Assembly (NCBI RefSeq): GCF_051175315.1
Contig: NZ_CP195100.1
Location: forward strand, 5,456,001-5,520,000
Source of the DNA: Tundrisphaera sp051175315
GTDB taxonomy: Bacteria > Planctomycetota > Planctomycetia > Isosphaerales > Isosphaeraceae
DNA: 64,000 bases
Direction of reading: 5' to 3'
Shown here: positions 11,683-20,294 of the stretch, one piece after another
How the letters are laid out: every line of letters begins with the position of its first letter
Numbering within the stretch: position 1 is the stretch's first letter
Translations under genes and position numbers: made by a program
Notes under the pieces: generated by a model
Database searches by the model: none
Seen by the model: the letters and a program-made list of their open reading frames with translations, nothing else
What the model was told of the DNA's origin: nothing

Positions 11683-14600
11683 ATGTCTCAACCTTCCCGA
11701 CCCCGGGGACGTGGACCCGAGAAGCGACGCGCACGCGGAGCCCAACTGGAGCCGGTGACCCTCCTGGAGACCCGCCAGCTGCTGGCCCCGTTCGTGTCGA
11801 CCGGCCCCAAGTCGGCCACGTTCACGCCGTTCACCGGGAATCCCACGGCGACCTCGAACTTCGGCACGGTCACGGTGACCAACGCCCTGCCGAGCCAGAC
11901 CGGGGCCACCGTCGCCCTGACGGCGGCGAACTACCCGGAGCCGGCGGCGATCACCTCGGTCTCGCAGTTCACGCCGGCCGCCTCCTTCGGCGGCGACATC
12001 GTCCGCATCGAGGCCGGCCCCGGCGGCGAGTTCGGCAAGGGCGTTTACGCCGTCTCCCGAGGCGCCGGCGACAACGCCGGATTGGGCGCGATCAACCGCC
12101 CCGGCGTGGTCTATCGCGTCGACCCGGCGACGGGCAAGTCCTCGGTCTTCTTCGACCTCAACACGGTCATCCCGCAGCTGGACCCGACCCAGACCAGCGC
12201 GGCCAACAGCCTGGGCACGGCCACCGGGCTGGTCAACTGGTACGACATCACGTTCGACCGCGAAGGGATCTTCGACGGCCGTCCGTCGATGTTCATCTCC
12301 TCGGTCGACTTCAGCAACGCGGCCAAGAACGCCATCTACCGGGTCGCCTCGGACGGGACCTTCCTGGGCGCCTACACGACGTTCTCGGACACCACGATCA
12401 GCCAGACCAAGCTGACGTTCAACCCGTCGGCGATCCTGGTCCCGCCCGTCGAGCAGCAGAACTTCCTCCGCGGCCTGTTCACCGGCACGGGCTCGGGCGC
12501 CCAGACGGTCGCCAATAGCTCCGGGTCGACCGCCACGGCCACGTTCGCCGGCCTGTTCTTCGACTCGAACCAGTTCCGCAACGGGACCCCGCTCAACAGC
12601 CTGAACTTCCCCCCCGGCGTGAAGCAGACCGGGTTCTCCCTGGGCGTCCAGACCTCGCTGACGGCGGCCAACGCCAACTATCCGTCGCTGGTCTACGACA
12701 CCTTCGCCGACTTCGGCGTCCCCGAGTTCCCGCCGACCACGGGCGACCCGTTCCCGGCCATCGCCGGACTGAGCGGCGTGCAGGGGTTGAACGGCGACTC
12801 CCTGATCAACCAGGGCGTTTTCCCCAACATCCTGACCGCGACGACCCCGAACCCGAACATCGACCTCTATCCGCGGCAGACGACCGACTTCCGCCGGTTC
12901 CAGGATTCGACCTTCGACCAGTACGGCTACTTCTCCCAGGGGCTGCCGATCACGACGGCCACGGGGGGAGGGACGACTGGGGGGACGGGGACGAGCACAG
13001 GGTTCTCCACCTTCAGCAACCCGATCTATGCCGGCAGCCTGTTCGTCTCCGACCTGGCCTCCGGGCTGTCGGTCCTGATCGCGCCGCCGAGCGGGGCGCC
13101 GACCGGGACCCCGTCGCAGCTCGTGCCGGTCCAGGGCGTCGCGGGCTCCGCCGGCTCGGCCGGGCTGACCCTGAACGATGACGGGACGCTCTCGGCCACG
13201 TCGAACACGTTCGGCGGCGGCCGCATCATCCGGATCAACCAGAACGGCGTGGTGACGAACTTCGCCGAGGGCTTCAACACCTCGGACGCCTTCGACTCCT
13301 CCTCGTTCATCGGGTCGAGCCTGAGCATCTCCTTCTCCGCCGACGGGACGACGCTCTACGCCGCCGACAACGACGGCATCTGGCAGTTCAAGACGGTCGC
13401 CAGCCTGGCCGGCTCGTCGTCGGGCTCGATCATCGGCCTCAACGACCTGCGGACCCTGGGCGTCCCCTACGACGGCCAGAACAGCGCGGTCGCGATCATC
13501 GATACCGGCGTGGACGCCAGCAACACCAACTTCCGCGGCCGCGTCGCGACCGGGACCAGCACCACGATCTCCAACGCCTTCGGCAATGATGACTTCGCGG
13601 CCGGGCTCGCGATCTCGGGGACCGGCACCGGCGGCACGGGCACCGGCGGCAATACCGGCGGCAATACCGGCAACACCGGCGGGGCCGGCACCGCCGTGAC
13701 GGTCAGCTCCCCCAACGGCCATGGGACCCCGGTGGCCGGCGTCATCGCCCAGTTCGTGCCCCAGGCGACGCTCAACCCGATCAACGTCTTCACCCCGTTC
13801 GATGCGGGCGGCTCCCTCACCGCCGGCAGCACGGGCGGTGGGGCCGGCGGGGGCACGGGCGGGGGCAACAACACCGGCGGCAACTTCATCTCGTTCGCGA
13901 CGAACCAGGGGACCTCGGTCGACTCGATCTACTCCGGCCTCCAGTACGTTTCGTCCAACCCCTACGTCAAGGACCCGATCCGTCCGCTCAACAACGACCG
14001 CGTGATCGCGGCGAGCCTCGCCTTCGGGACGAGCCAGACGTTCGCCAGCGAGCAGACGGCCTACAAGTCCTACCCGCAGGTCGTCATCAGCTTCAAGAAC
14101 CAGCTCCGCAAGTTCCTGAAGCTCGGCATCGCCCCGATCGCTTCCGCGGGCCAGTTCGGGGCCCAGGCGGGCGCCGGGACCGGCGGGACCACGGGCGGCG
14201 GGACCGGCGGCGGCACGGGCGGCGGGACCGGGAACAACAACGCCCTGAACATCGTCAACCGGGGCGCCACCAACAACGTGGAGAATGCCAGCGTCGGCGA
14301 CGTGAACGGGATGTCGCTGCCGGCAATCCTCAACGAGACGATCTCGGTGACCGGGTCCTACCCGTTCCTGTACTCGGCCTCGGCCTCTTCCTTGCCGACC
14401 GATCCCGCCCAGACCACGACCGGGCGGATCCGAGGCCCGGTCCTCGTCTTCGGCAACACCGTCAGCACGCCCGGCGGATTCACCGGGGCGGGCACCGGCA
14501 CCGGCGGCGGCACGACCACGACAGGCAACGCCAACGGTGCCAACAGCCTGGGCCAATTGACGGCGGCCGAAGGTGGCGGCACTCAGACCGGGGGCAACAC

Positions 14601-15960
14601 CGGCGGTGCGGCGGCCGGCTCGGCGATCGTGACCTTCTCCGACCGCATCCTCGGCTCGTCCAACCGCAGCACGACGACCGACTTCGCCGCCCCGGCGATC
14701 GACGTCCCGACGTTCAACCGGGTCTCGGTGGACAGCGGGTTCCAGCAGAACACCTTCGTCCAGGGCGGCACCTCGATGTCGTCGGCCATCGTGACCGGGG
14801 CCTACGCCATGGTCGCCTCGGCCCTCGACTACTGGTCCAACCTGAGCAAGGTCGGGGCGACCTCCGACGCCTACCTGACCCAGCCGGTCGGGGCCCGCAC
14901 CCTCGACTTCGGCCACAAGTCGATCGTCAACTTCCGGGCCTATAACAACCCCGATGGCATCAACGGTATCCTGGCTTACACCGCCGTGCCGGCCACCGAT
15001 ACCAACGACAACCTCGGCGTCGCCGGGCCGCCCACGCTGCTCGGCAGCACGCTCTTCCGCTCCTATGCCCGCGTGGACATCGGCAACGCCATCGCCGCCA
15101 TCGAGGGCCAGGTGGCGCTGAACTACCTGTTCAAGCACGGCACCTTCAGCATCATCGACACCAACAACAACGGCCTGATCACCTCCCAGGAGATCCAGAA
15201 CTTCGTCGACAACTCCAACGGCATGGGCCTGCCCGAGGCCGGGGCCATGGCCCGCCTGCTCGGCGGGACCGCCCGGTCGGCGATCAACCCCGACTTCACC
15301 CTCGTCGGCGAGCAGCCCGACCAGCCCGACGCCCTCCAGCGTCGCTACAACTTCTTCGACTACGCCACGGATGGCCGGTTGAACGGGGCGATCTCGATCA
15401 AGCAGTACAAGATGCTCCAGAGGAACCTGCTGCCCACCGCCGACCAGTACACGATCGTCGATCGGCAGCGGGCCTCGGTCAACGGCTTCCTGCTCTCCCC
15501 GGGCACGCCCAGGAACTTCAAGGATCTCCAGAAGATCTCGCCCAAGTTCCAGTTCGTGCCCAAGAGTGCGGTCGCCAAGTTCAAGAACGTCAGCCCGGCC
15601 CAGTTCGGGGTCAATCGCGGGCTGAAGGGTGCCCTCAACGGCCCGATCTTCACCCTCTTCGACGGCAAGGCCGGGGACGACGCCAGGGCGGTGGCCTCCA
15701 CCACCCCCGAGACGACCGCGCCTCCGACCGGAACCCCCACCGGCACGGCCGGGGCCACCACCGGCACGACCGGGACCACCACCGGGACGGCCGTGGCGAG
15801 CACGCCCGACGCCGACAAGCCGACGTCGAGCCCCGCGACGACCACCCCTGCGGCGGTCGCCCCGACGACCCCGGCCGACACCACGGCCGAGGACCTCCTG
15901 GCCCAGCTCAAGGAGCTGGCCAAGCCCAAGCAGTCCGCCGACCAGAAGGCGGACGCCTGA
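11683..15960 (+). CDS. Large secreted S8 subtilisin-like protease with LEPR-XLL-like N-terminus
   Basis: A 1425-residue protein. The basic N-terminus followed by LEPVTLLETRQLLA (about residues 22-35) resembles the LEPR-XLL motif of large exported planctomycete proteins. Residues 60-580 look beta-rich and propeller-like. The S8 triad is then visible: D607 in IDTGVD, H680 in NGHGTPVAG, S1031 in GTSMSS. The oxyanion position in SAGQFG carries Q824 instead of the usual Asn. Gly/Thr/Asn-rich tracts (about residues 646-668, 715-733, 827-850, 925-975) interrupt the catalytic domain. An EF-hand-like loop DTNNNGLITSQE begins at 1159. The tail is Thr/Pro/Ala-rich. GGAG precedes ATG 11683; the frame is open further upstream without a better start. 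Substrate unknown. Confidence 0.88.
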   Translation: MSQPSRPRGRGPEKRRARGAQLEPVTLLETRQLLAPFVSTGPKSATFTPFTGNPTATSNFGTVTVTNALPSQTGATVALTAANYPEPAAITSVSQFTPAASFGGDIVRIEAGPGGEFGKGVYAVSRGAGDNAGLGAINRPGVVYRVDPATGKSSVFFDLNTVIPQLDPTQTSAANSLGTATGLVNWYDITFDREGIFDGRPSMFISSVDFSNAAKNAIYRVASDGTFLGAYTTFSDTTISQTKLTFNPSAILVPPVEQQNFLRGLFTGTGSGAQTVANSSGSTATATFAGLFFDSNQFRNGTPLNSLNFPPGVKQTGFSLGVQTSLTAANANYPSLVYDTFADFGVPEFPPTTGDPFPAIAGLSGVQGLNGDSLINQGVFPNILTATTPNPNIDLYPRQTTDFRRFQDSTFDQYGYFSQGLPITTATGGGTTGGTGTSTGFSTFSNPIYAGSLFVSDLASGLSVLIAPPSGAPTGTPSQLVPVQGVAGSAGSAGLTLNDDGTLSATSNTFGGGRIIRINQNGVVTNFAEGFNTSDAFDSSSFIGSSLSISFSADGTTLYAADNDGIWQFKTVASLAGSSSGSIIGLNDLRTLGVPYDGQNSAVAIIDTGVDASNTNFRGRVATGTSTTISNAFGNDDFAAGLAISGTGTGGTGTGGNTGGNTGNTGGAGTAVTVSSPNGHGTPVAGVIAQFVPQATLNPINVFTPFDAGGSLTAGSTGGGAGGGTGGGNNTGGNFISFATNQGTSVDSIYSGLQYVSSNPYVKDPIRPLNNDRVIAASLAFGTSQTFASEQTAYKSYPQVVISFKNQLRKFLKLGIAPIASAGQFGAQAGAGTGGTTGGGTGGGTGGGTGNNNALNIVNRGATNNVENASVGDVNGMSLPAILNETISVTGSYPFLYSASASSLPTDPAQTTTGRIRGPVLVFGNTVSTPGGFTGAGTGTGGGTTTTGNANGANSLGQLTAAEGGGTQTGGNTGGAAAGSAIVTFSDRILGSSNRSTTTDFAAPAIDVPTFNRVSVDSGFQQNTFVQGGTSMSSAIVTGAYAMVASALDYWSNLSKVGATSDAYLTQPVGARTLDFGHKSIVNFRAYNNPDGINGILAYTAVPATDTNDNLGVAGPPTLLGSTLFRSYARVDIGNAIAAIEGQVALNYLFKHGTFSIIDTNNNGLITSQEIQNFVDNSNGMGLPEAGAMARLLGGTARSAINPDFTLVGEQPDQPDALQRRYNFFDYATDGRLNGAISIKQYKMLQRNLLPTADQYTIVDRQRASVNGFLLSPGTPRNFKDLQKISPKFQFVPKSAVAKFKNVSPAQFGVNRGLKGALNGPIFTLFDGKAGDDARAVASTTPETTAPPTGTPTGTAGATTGTTGTTTGTAVASTPDADKPTSSPATTTPAAVAPTTPADTTAEDLLAQLKELAKPKQSADQKADA

Positions 15961-15969
15961 TCCCACGCG

Positions 15970-15998
15970 GGGCCGGGAGGGTGCGACCCTCCCGGCCC
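15970..15998 (+). terminator. Strong hairpin after the subtilase gene
   Basis: A 13-bp perfect stem, GGGCCGGGAGGGT with ACCCTCCCGGCCC, has a 3-base loop and lies 10 bases after the stop. No T-run follows, so it may act as a transcript-end stabiliser or with Rho rather than as a classical intrinsic terminator. Confidence 0.55.
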
Positions 15999-16827
15999 GC
16001 CCGACATCGCGACTCCGACACCCGGCCGGATCTCCGCTCCCCAGCGGCGATCCGGCCGGTTCGCGTTCCCGACACCGACCCCGATCTCGAGGCAACCGAC
16101 GACGGCGGGATCGCCATCCTCGATCGGCATGAGTCGATCCCGCTTCCCGATGCCTCACTCGTGGTCGAGAGCCGGGCGGCCCGGAGACTGCTGGATCGTG
16201 GGGGGGATGCCGCCGTCCGGGCCGGCATCGGCCTCGTCCCTCCGGCGATGGGCGGCACCGCCGCATCGCGGGCCCGGCCCGCCCTCGACCGCACTCGCCG
16301 AATCGTCCTGGATCTCTGAGACACCACGGATCAAGACGCCGGCCGCTCGCACGGTTCGACTCGCGACAGGAAGGCCCATCGACCGGCGACCCTCGCCCGT
16401 CCAGGTGCCCCTGCGTTGCGATCCCCCGGGGGCAGCGGCGTATCCCGGCCCGGGACTGGGGGTGGGAGGGCCGTTCCGCATCGCCCGACGCGGACGCTCA
16501 GCACCGTGTTCGATCCCGGCGGGATGGCCCGATGCGGAGGAGGAGTCGCTTCACCACCCCGGCGGAGGATCCCTCCAGGCCCCGACCCGTATTGGGAAGC
16601 GCCCCGGCATCGGCGGTCGCGCCGATCGATTGCCGGTGCAGGTCCCGAGGGTGTGGCCCCCAGACTTGGGAATTCGCGGTTTGTTGTCGCTCGCGGGGTT
16701 GGGAAGATCCCCGCATGCGGAGTTCTCCGGCTTCAGGAGCGACAACCAGGGCCCGGTGAGTTTCGGGGAATAGCCGGAGCAAACTCCGGGGCGGAGATCG
16801 TCGCCAGGCCGTCGGGAGGATCAACGA
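15999..16827. other. Long non-coding gap between convergent transcription units
   Basis: About 830 bases between the subtilase and the M50 operon. Short open frames exist on both strands, but none has a convincing start, codon pattern or recognisable motif. Nested inverted repeats cluster at 16683-16746, and a small hairpin (CCGGAG, 4-base loop, CTCCGG) lies at 16774-16789. Confidence 0.6.
16683..16746. repeat. Nested inverted repeats; possible structured RNA or repeat element
   Basis: GTTGTCGCTC (16683-16692) pairs perfectly with GAGCGACAAC (16737-16746). Inside, GCGGGG (16693-16698) pairs with CCCCGC (16709-16714), and CGGA (16718-16721) pairs with TCCG (16726-16729). Together they form a possible three-way junction on either strand. 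It lies in the gap between convergent operons. It could be a non-coding RNA or a copy of a dispersed palindromic repeat. Confidence 0.4.
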
Positions 16828-16865
16828 GAAAGGGGCGTGGCCGACGGTGAAGTCGGGCACGCCCC
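16828..16865 (-). terminator. Terminator of the GAF-HlyD/HlyD/M50 operon
   Basis: Read on the minus strand, GGGGCGTG pairs with CACGCCCC (16858-16865 with 16832-16839). An inner 5-bp extension follows (CCGAC with GTCGG), and a short interrupted T-run (TTTCTC) comes after the stem. It begins about 30 bases after the stop of the M50 gene. Confidence 0.55.
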
Positions 16866-16896
16866 GGATGGGATTTCGGTGATTCGAGCGGAGCAA

Positions 16897-19098
16897 TCAG
16901 AGGGTGAAGTGGAACGTCTTGGTGATGAGCCGCCAGAGCCACCAGGCGAGCGGCTTGGAGCCGCTATCGATCCGGGCGAACCCGCGGAGCCCGGGCTGGA
17001 GGCTGAGGTCGCTGTTGTCGATCGGGATCACCACCTCGTAGACCGCGGAGATCGGCACGGTCTGGCCGGTCTTGGGATCCTGCTTGGTGGCGATCTCGCC
17101 GCCCGCCGCGTTGGACAGCTCGGGGCGGATCTCGTCGAGGTTGCGCGGGGCGTGCTCGCTGACGACGCTCTGGATGGCCTCGGCATCGGTGCCGTAGATC
17201 CGGACCCAGGCCCTGGGCTTCTTGCTCGGGTCGGTGTTGATGACCAGGTCGATGTCCGACTGGTCGAGGATCATGTGGGCTTCGAGCTTCCTGGGGTCGC
17301 CGATCTCCATGAACGGCTTGCCCGGCTTGAGCCACTGGCCCCGGGTCTCGCGGTTGGGCACGCCCATGGCCTGGCCGTCGCGGGGGGCGACCAGGGTGAG
17401 CTTGTCGCGCTGCTCGCTGATCTTGGTGATGGCCGGCTCCAGGTCGGCTTCCATCTTGTAGTGGAGCTGGGCCTGGGCCCGGCTGGCCACGTCGTCGACG
17501 TGGTTGTACCAGACCGCCTTGACGTGGTGGGACTTCTGCTGCTCTTCGAGCTGGAGGTACTCGATGTGCTTCTCGGGATTCGACAGGGTGGCCAGGATGT
17601 CCCCTTCCTTGACCATGTCGCCGTCGCGGACGTTGAGCGTGACGAGCTGGCCGGGCACCTCGGCGTAGATCTCGGCCGGCTTGGCGGCCGTCAGGACCAG
17701 CGTCCCCGACACCTGGAGCGGGGTGGGGATCAGGAGGATCGCGGTGACCAAGGCGGCGGTCACCGCGAAGAACGACGCCGCACGGGCCTTTTTCACCTTA
17801 CGCATCCTCCCGGGAGAGCGGACGAACTTGACCATCTGGTAGAGGGGCATGAACAGCAGCGGGACCAGCGAGCTGATCGCCAGCATGTAGCTGATCGACT
17901 GCAGCTTGTACGGCTTGAGGAACTGGGTCAGGAAGTACAGGATGCTGAACGTCACCACCCAGCGATAGAGATAGCTGGCGATCGCATAGATGACGAACAG
18001 GGTCCGTCGTGACCGGGGCATGTAGCTCTGGACCGGGATCTCCAGCCCGAGCACCTTCTCCTGGAACAGGTAGGTGAAGAACTGGGTGCTCTTGACCCGG
18101 AGGTTGGGGATCTCCAGCCAGTCCGACATGACGTAATAGCCGTCATAACGCAGCAGGGGGTTGGCGTTGAACATGATCGTGTTCACCGAGCAGATGAACA
18201 TCGTGGCCAGCGCCAGGCTGTTGAGCAGGCCCTGCTCCGAGTTCCACCAGACGAACGTGGCGATGCTGGCCAGGAAGCACTCGACGTAGATGCCCGCCGC
18301 CGAGATCCAGATCCGCTTCCACTTGTTGGGCAGGAGCCAGCAGTCGGTCACGTCGCAATACAGGGCGGGGGTGAGCACCAGGAGCAGCGCCCCCATCTCG
18401 TGGACCTCGCCGCCGAAGTGCTTGGCCGTGAGCCCGTGGCCGAACTCGTGGATGATCTTGATGATCGCCAGGCTGCACCAGAAGTAGATGATCGTCTTCC
18501 AGGTAAAGAAGCTCTGGAAGTCCGGCAGGCGGGCCGAGAACGTCGACCACTGGCTGGCGACCAGGGTCAACGCCGCGAGCATCATGCCCACGCTCACGGC
18601 GATGAAGCCCTTGGTGTAGATCCAGCGGAAGTACGGGTACATGCCCGTCAGCATCCGCTCGGGGTCGACGATCGGGATCTTGATGTAGAGGATGTTGGCC
18701 AGGAACTGCCAGAACTTCTTCCAGCGGTTCTTGCGCCGCCGGGTGATCAGGGCCTTGGCCTGGTCGGGGCTGTCGACCAGGGCGATCCCGGCCTCGTGGA
18801 GTTGCGAGGCGAACCGGAGGAGGTCGTCGACCGTGATCGTCTGGGGCCGATACTTGCGCTCGAAGGCCCGCTTGACGTCCTGGAGCGTCTGCTTGCCGTC
18901 GAACTGCTGGAGCAGGAAGTATTCCTCCACCTTGAAGCGGAAGTACTTCAGCGCGATCGGGTCCTTGATGACGTAGTGGGTCATCCCCTCGTAGAACTGC
19001 GGCTGGACGATCAGGTCACCCCGCAGCTTGACCCGGAGGTGCTCGGCGGCCTGTCCCATCGGGGTGGCTTGTGGGGTCAGGGTCGGAGCGATGCTCAT
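16897..19098 (-). CDS. PqqD-like / M50 site-2-protease-like / HlyD fusion membrane protein
   Basis: A 733-residue inner-membrane protein. Residues about 25-115 resemble a PqqD/winged-helix module (QFDGKQTLQDVKRAFERKY). A multi-pass M50 domain follows: HEFGH (H217-H221) is the zinc site and NANPLLRYDG supplies the usual second motif. After a last hydrophobic segment (AVTAALVTAILLI), residues about 470-733 form a biotinyl-lipoyl/HlyD-like domain with AEVPGQLVTLNVRDGDMVKEGDIL. The architecture recalls YydH-type peptide metalloproteases, although PqqD modules usually bind leader peptides in RiPP pathways. ATG 19098 is the last cistron of a three-gene operon, 84 bases after the HlyD gene. It may process or pass a substrate; the partner is unknown. 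Confidence 0.85.
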   Translation of the reverse strand: MSIAPTLTPQATPMGQAAEHLRVKLRGDLIVQPQFYEGMTHYVIKDPIALKYFRFKVEEYFLLQQFDGKQTLQDVKRAFERKYRPQTITVDDLLRFASQLHEAGIALVDSPDQAKALITRRRKNRWKKFWQFLANILYIKIPIVDPERMLTGMYPYFRWIYTKGFIAVSVGMMLAALTLVASQWSTFSARLPDFQSFFTWKTIIYFWCSLAIIKIIHEFGHGLTAKHFGGEVHEMGALLLVLTPALYCDVTDCWLLPNKWKRIWISAAGIYVECFLASIATFVWWNSEQGLLNSLALATMFICSVNTIMFNANPLLRYDGYYVMSDWLEIPNLRVKSTQFFTYLFQEKVLGLEIPVQSYMPRSRRTLFVIYAIASYLYRWVVTFSILYFLTQFLKPYKLQSISYMLAISSLVPLLFMPLYQMVKFVRSPGRMRKVKKARAASFFAVTAALVTAILLIPTPLQVSGTLVLTAAKPAEIYAEVPGQLVTLNVRDGDMVKEGDILATLSNPEKHIEYLQLEEQQKSHHVKAVWYNHVDDVASRAQAQLHYKMEADLEPAITKISEQRDKLTLVAPRDGQAMGVPNRETRGQWLKPGKPFMEIGDPRKLEAHMILDQSDIDLVINTDPSKKPRAWVRIYGTDAEAIQSVVSEHAPRNLDEIRPELSNAAGGEIATKQDPKTGQTVPISAVYEVVIPIDNSDLSLQPGLRGFARIDSGSKPLAWWLWRLITKTFHFTL

Positions 19099-19182
19099 CG
19101 GTCGGGATTCCTCGCTACGGCCTCAATCGATCGGGGTCGTCGTGCCTGGGGTCCGGTTCGCGTCGGTCGAGGAGGGGCAGCC

Positions 19183-20184
19183 TCAGCGCGGCAGGGGCGG
19201 GAGCCCGTTGGCGCCCAGGCTGGTGGGGGCGGCGGGCTCCAGGGTCGGGGACGCGGTCGCCGGGGCGCGACGGCCGGCCGGGGCGGCGTAGGCGGTCGAC
19301 TCGGGCTTCAGGGTGATGATCATGGTCGTCTTCATTCCCGGCCCCAGCTCATGCGACTGGTTGTCGACGTCGGCGTAGATCCGGACCTCGCTGCCCGAGA
19401 CCGGCTGGACCTTGGGGTCGACGAACGAGATCTTGCCCTTGAACCGCTTCTGTTCGAGCGGGTTGACGCCGCTGCGGCCGTCGCCCAGGCGGGGCTGGAT
19501 CTCGACGTCGCTCCCCTCGGTGACCCGCTGGCGGTACTCGATCGGGATGTAGGCCCAGACGCGGAGCTTGTCCAGGTTGCCGAGCCGGACCACGGCCTCG
19601 TTGGAGTTGACGCTCTCCCCCTCGTGCTTGATCTCCTCGAAGATCACGCCGGGGAACGGGGCCCGGATGATGTGCTCTTCCGCGGTCTGCTCGGCGGACT
19701 TGAGCTTGGCCTTGGCCAGGGCCAGGTTCTCGTTGGCCTCGGTCACCATGGCGTCGGCCATGGCAAACTCCGCCTCGGCCTTCTGCATGTCCTCGGCCGA
19801 GACCAGGTTGACGTCCTTGATCTTGAGCCGCCGGCTGCGGGCGACGACGGCGCCGGCGTTGAACTTCTGGGCCTCGGCCTTGGCCAGCGCCCCCTTGGTC
19901 TCGGCGGCGACGCGGGCCTCCTCGACGGCCAGGTTGGCCGACTCGCGGTGGAGGTAGCCGATGATGTTGTTGGGGTAGACGCCCGCTTCCTGGCCGATGT
20001 GGAGTTCCATCTTGTCGATCACGCCCGGGCGGAGGGCCGAGACGTCGGATCGCTGGATCCAGTCGACGGTGGCATCCTCGACAACCAGGGTCTGGGCGGC
20101 CTTGGGCGCCTGGGCGAAGGTCGCGGCGGACACGACCGAGGCGAGGCCGAACGAGAGGGCGAGCGCTTTCCGGTTCCGGGTCAT
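19183..20184 (-). CDS. HlyD-family periplasmic adaptor
   Basis: A 333-residue exported protein. Residues 1-25 form a signal peptide (basic start, hydrophobic core, AFAQA-like cleavage region). Residues about 45-75 begin a barrel/lipoyl module, residues about 75-150 form an Ala/Glu/Lys-rich coiled-coil hairpin, and IRAPFPGVIFEEIKHEGESV closes the lipoyl domain. The beta-barrel follows (LRVWAYIPIEYRQRV). The C-terminal 40 residues are Ala/Pro-rich. This is the arrangement of RND/ABC membrane-fusion adaptors. No pump or TolC-type partner is next to it. ATG 20184 has GGAG 8 bases upstream. It lies between the GAF-HlyD and M50-HlyD genes. Confidence 0.88.
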   Translation of the reverse strand: MTRNRKALALSFGLASVVSAATFAQAPKAAQTLVVEDATVDWIQRSDVSALRPGVIDKMELHIGQEAGVYPNNIIGYLHRESANLAVEEARVAAETKGALAKAEAQKFNAGAVVARSRRLKIKDVNLVSAEDMQKAEAEFAMADAMVTEANENLALAKAKLKSAEQTAEEHIIRAPFPGVIFEEIKHEGESVNSNEAVVRLGNLDKLRVWAYIPIEYRQRVTEGSDVEIQPRLGDGRSGVNPLEQKRFKGKISFVDPKVQPVSGSEVRIYADVDNQSHELGPGMKTTMIITLKPESTAYAAPAGRRAPATASPTLEPAAPTSLGANGLPPLPR

Positions 20185-20242
20185 GGCTTGCTCCGAGGCG
20201 GGGGGACGTGTTCGATTCCGGGTGACGATCGGATCGGCGGCC

Positions 20243-20268
20243 GCGGGGGTGCGTCGGACGCACCCCGC
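20243..20268 (-). other. GC-rich hairpin between first and second operon genes
   Basis: GCGGGGGTGCG and CGCACCCCGC form a near-perfect stem with one bulged base around a 5-base loop. It lies in the 110-base spacer between the GAF-HlyD stop and the HlyD start. There is no T-run on the transcribed strand, so an RNA-processing or stability element fits better than a terminator. Confidence 0.4.
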
Positions 20269-20294
20269 ACGCGGCCCCCGAAGGGCGACGGATT

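Noticed and set aside
11668..16266. 1500-codon minus-strand frame opposite the subtilase
   Set aside because: Low-complexity Gly/Arg/Val protein with no domains, explained by antisense reading of a Gly/Thr-rich gene.
16498..16896. Possible small minus-strand gene in the 0.9-kb gap
   Set aside because: It has no convincing ribosome site, overlaps the terminator of the M50 operon and the inverted repeats, and its composition is Arg/Pro-rich and shadow-like.
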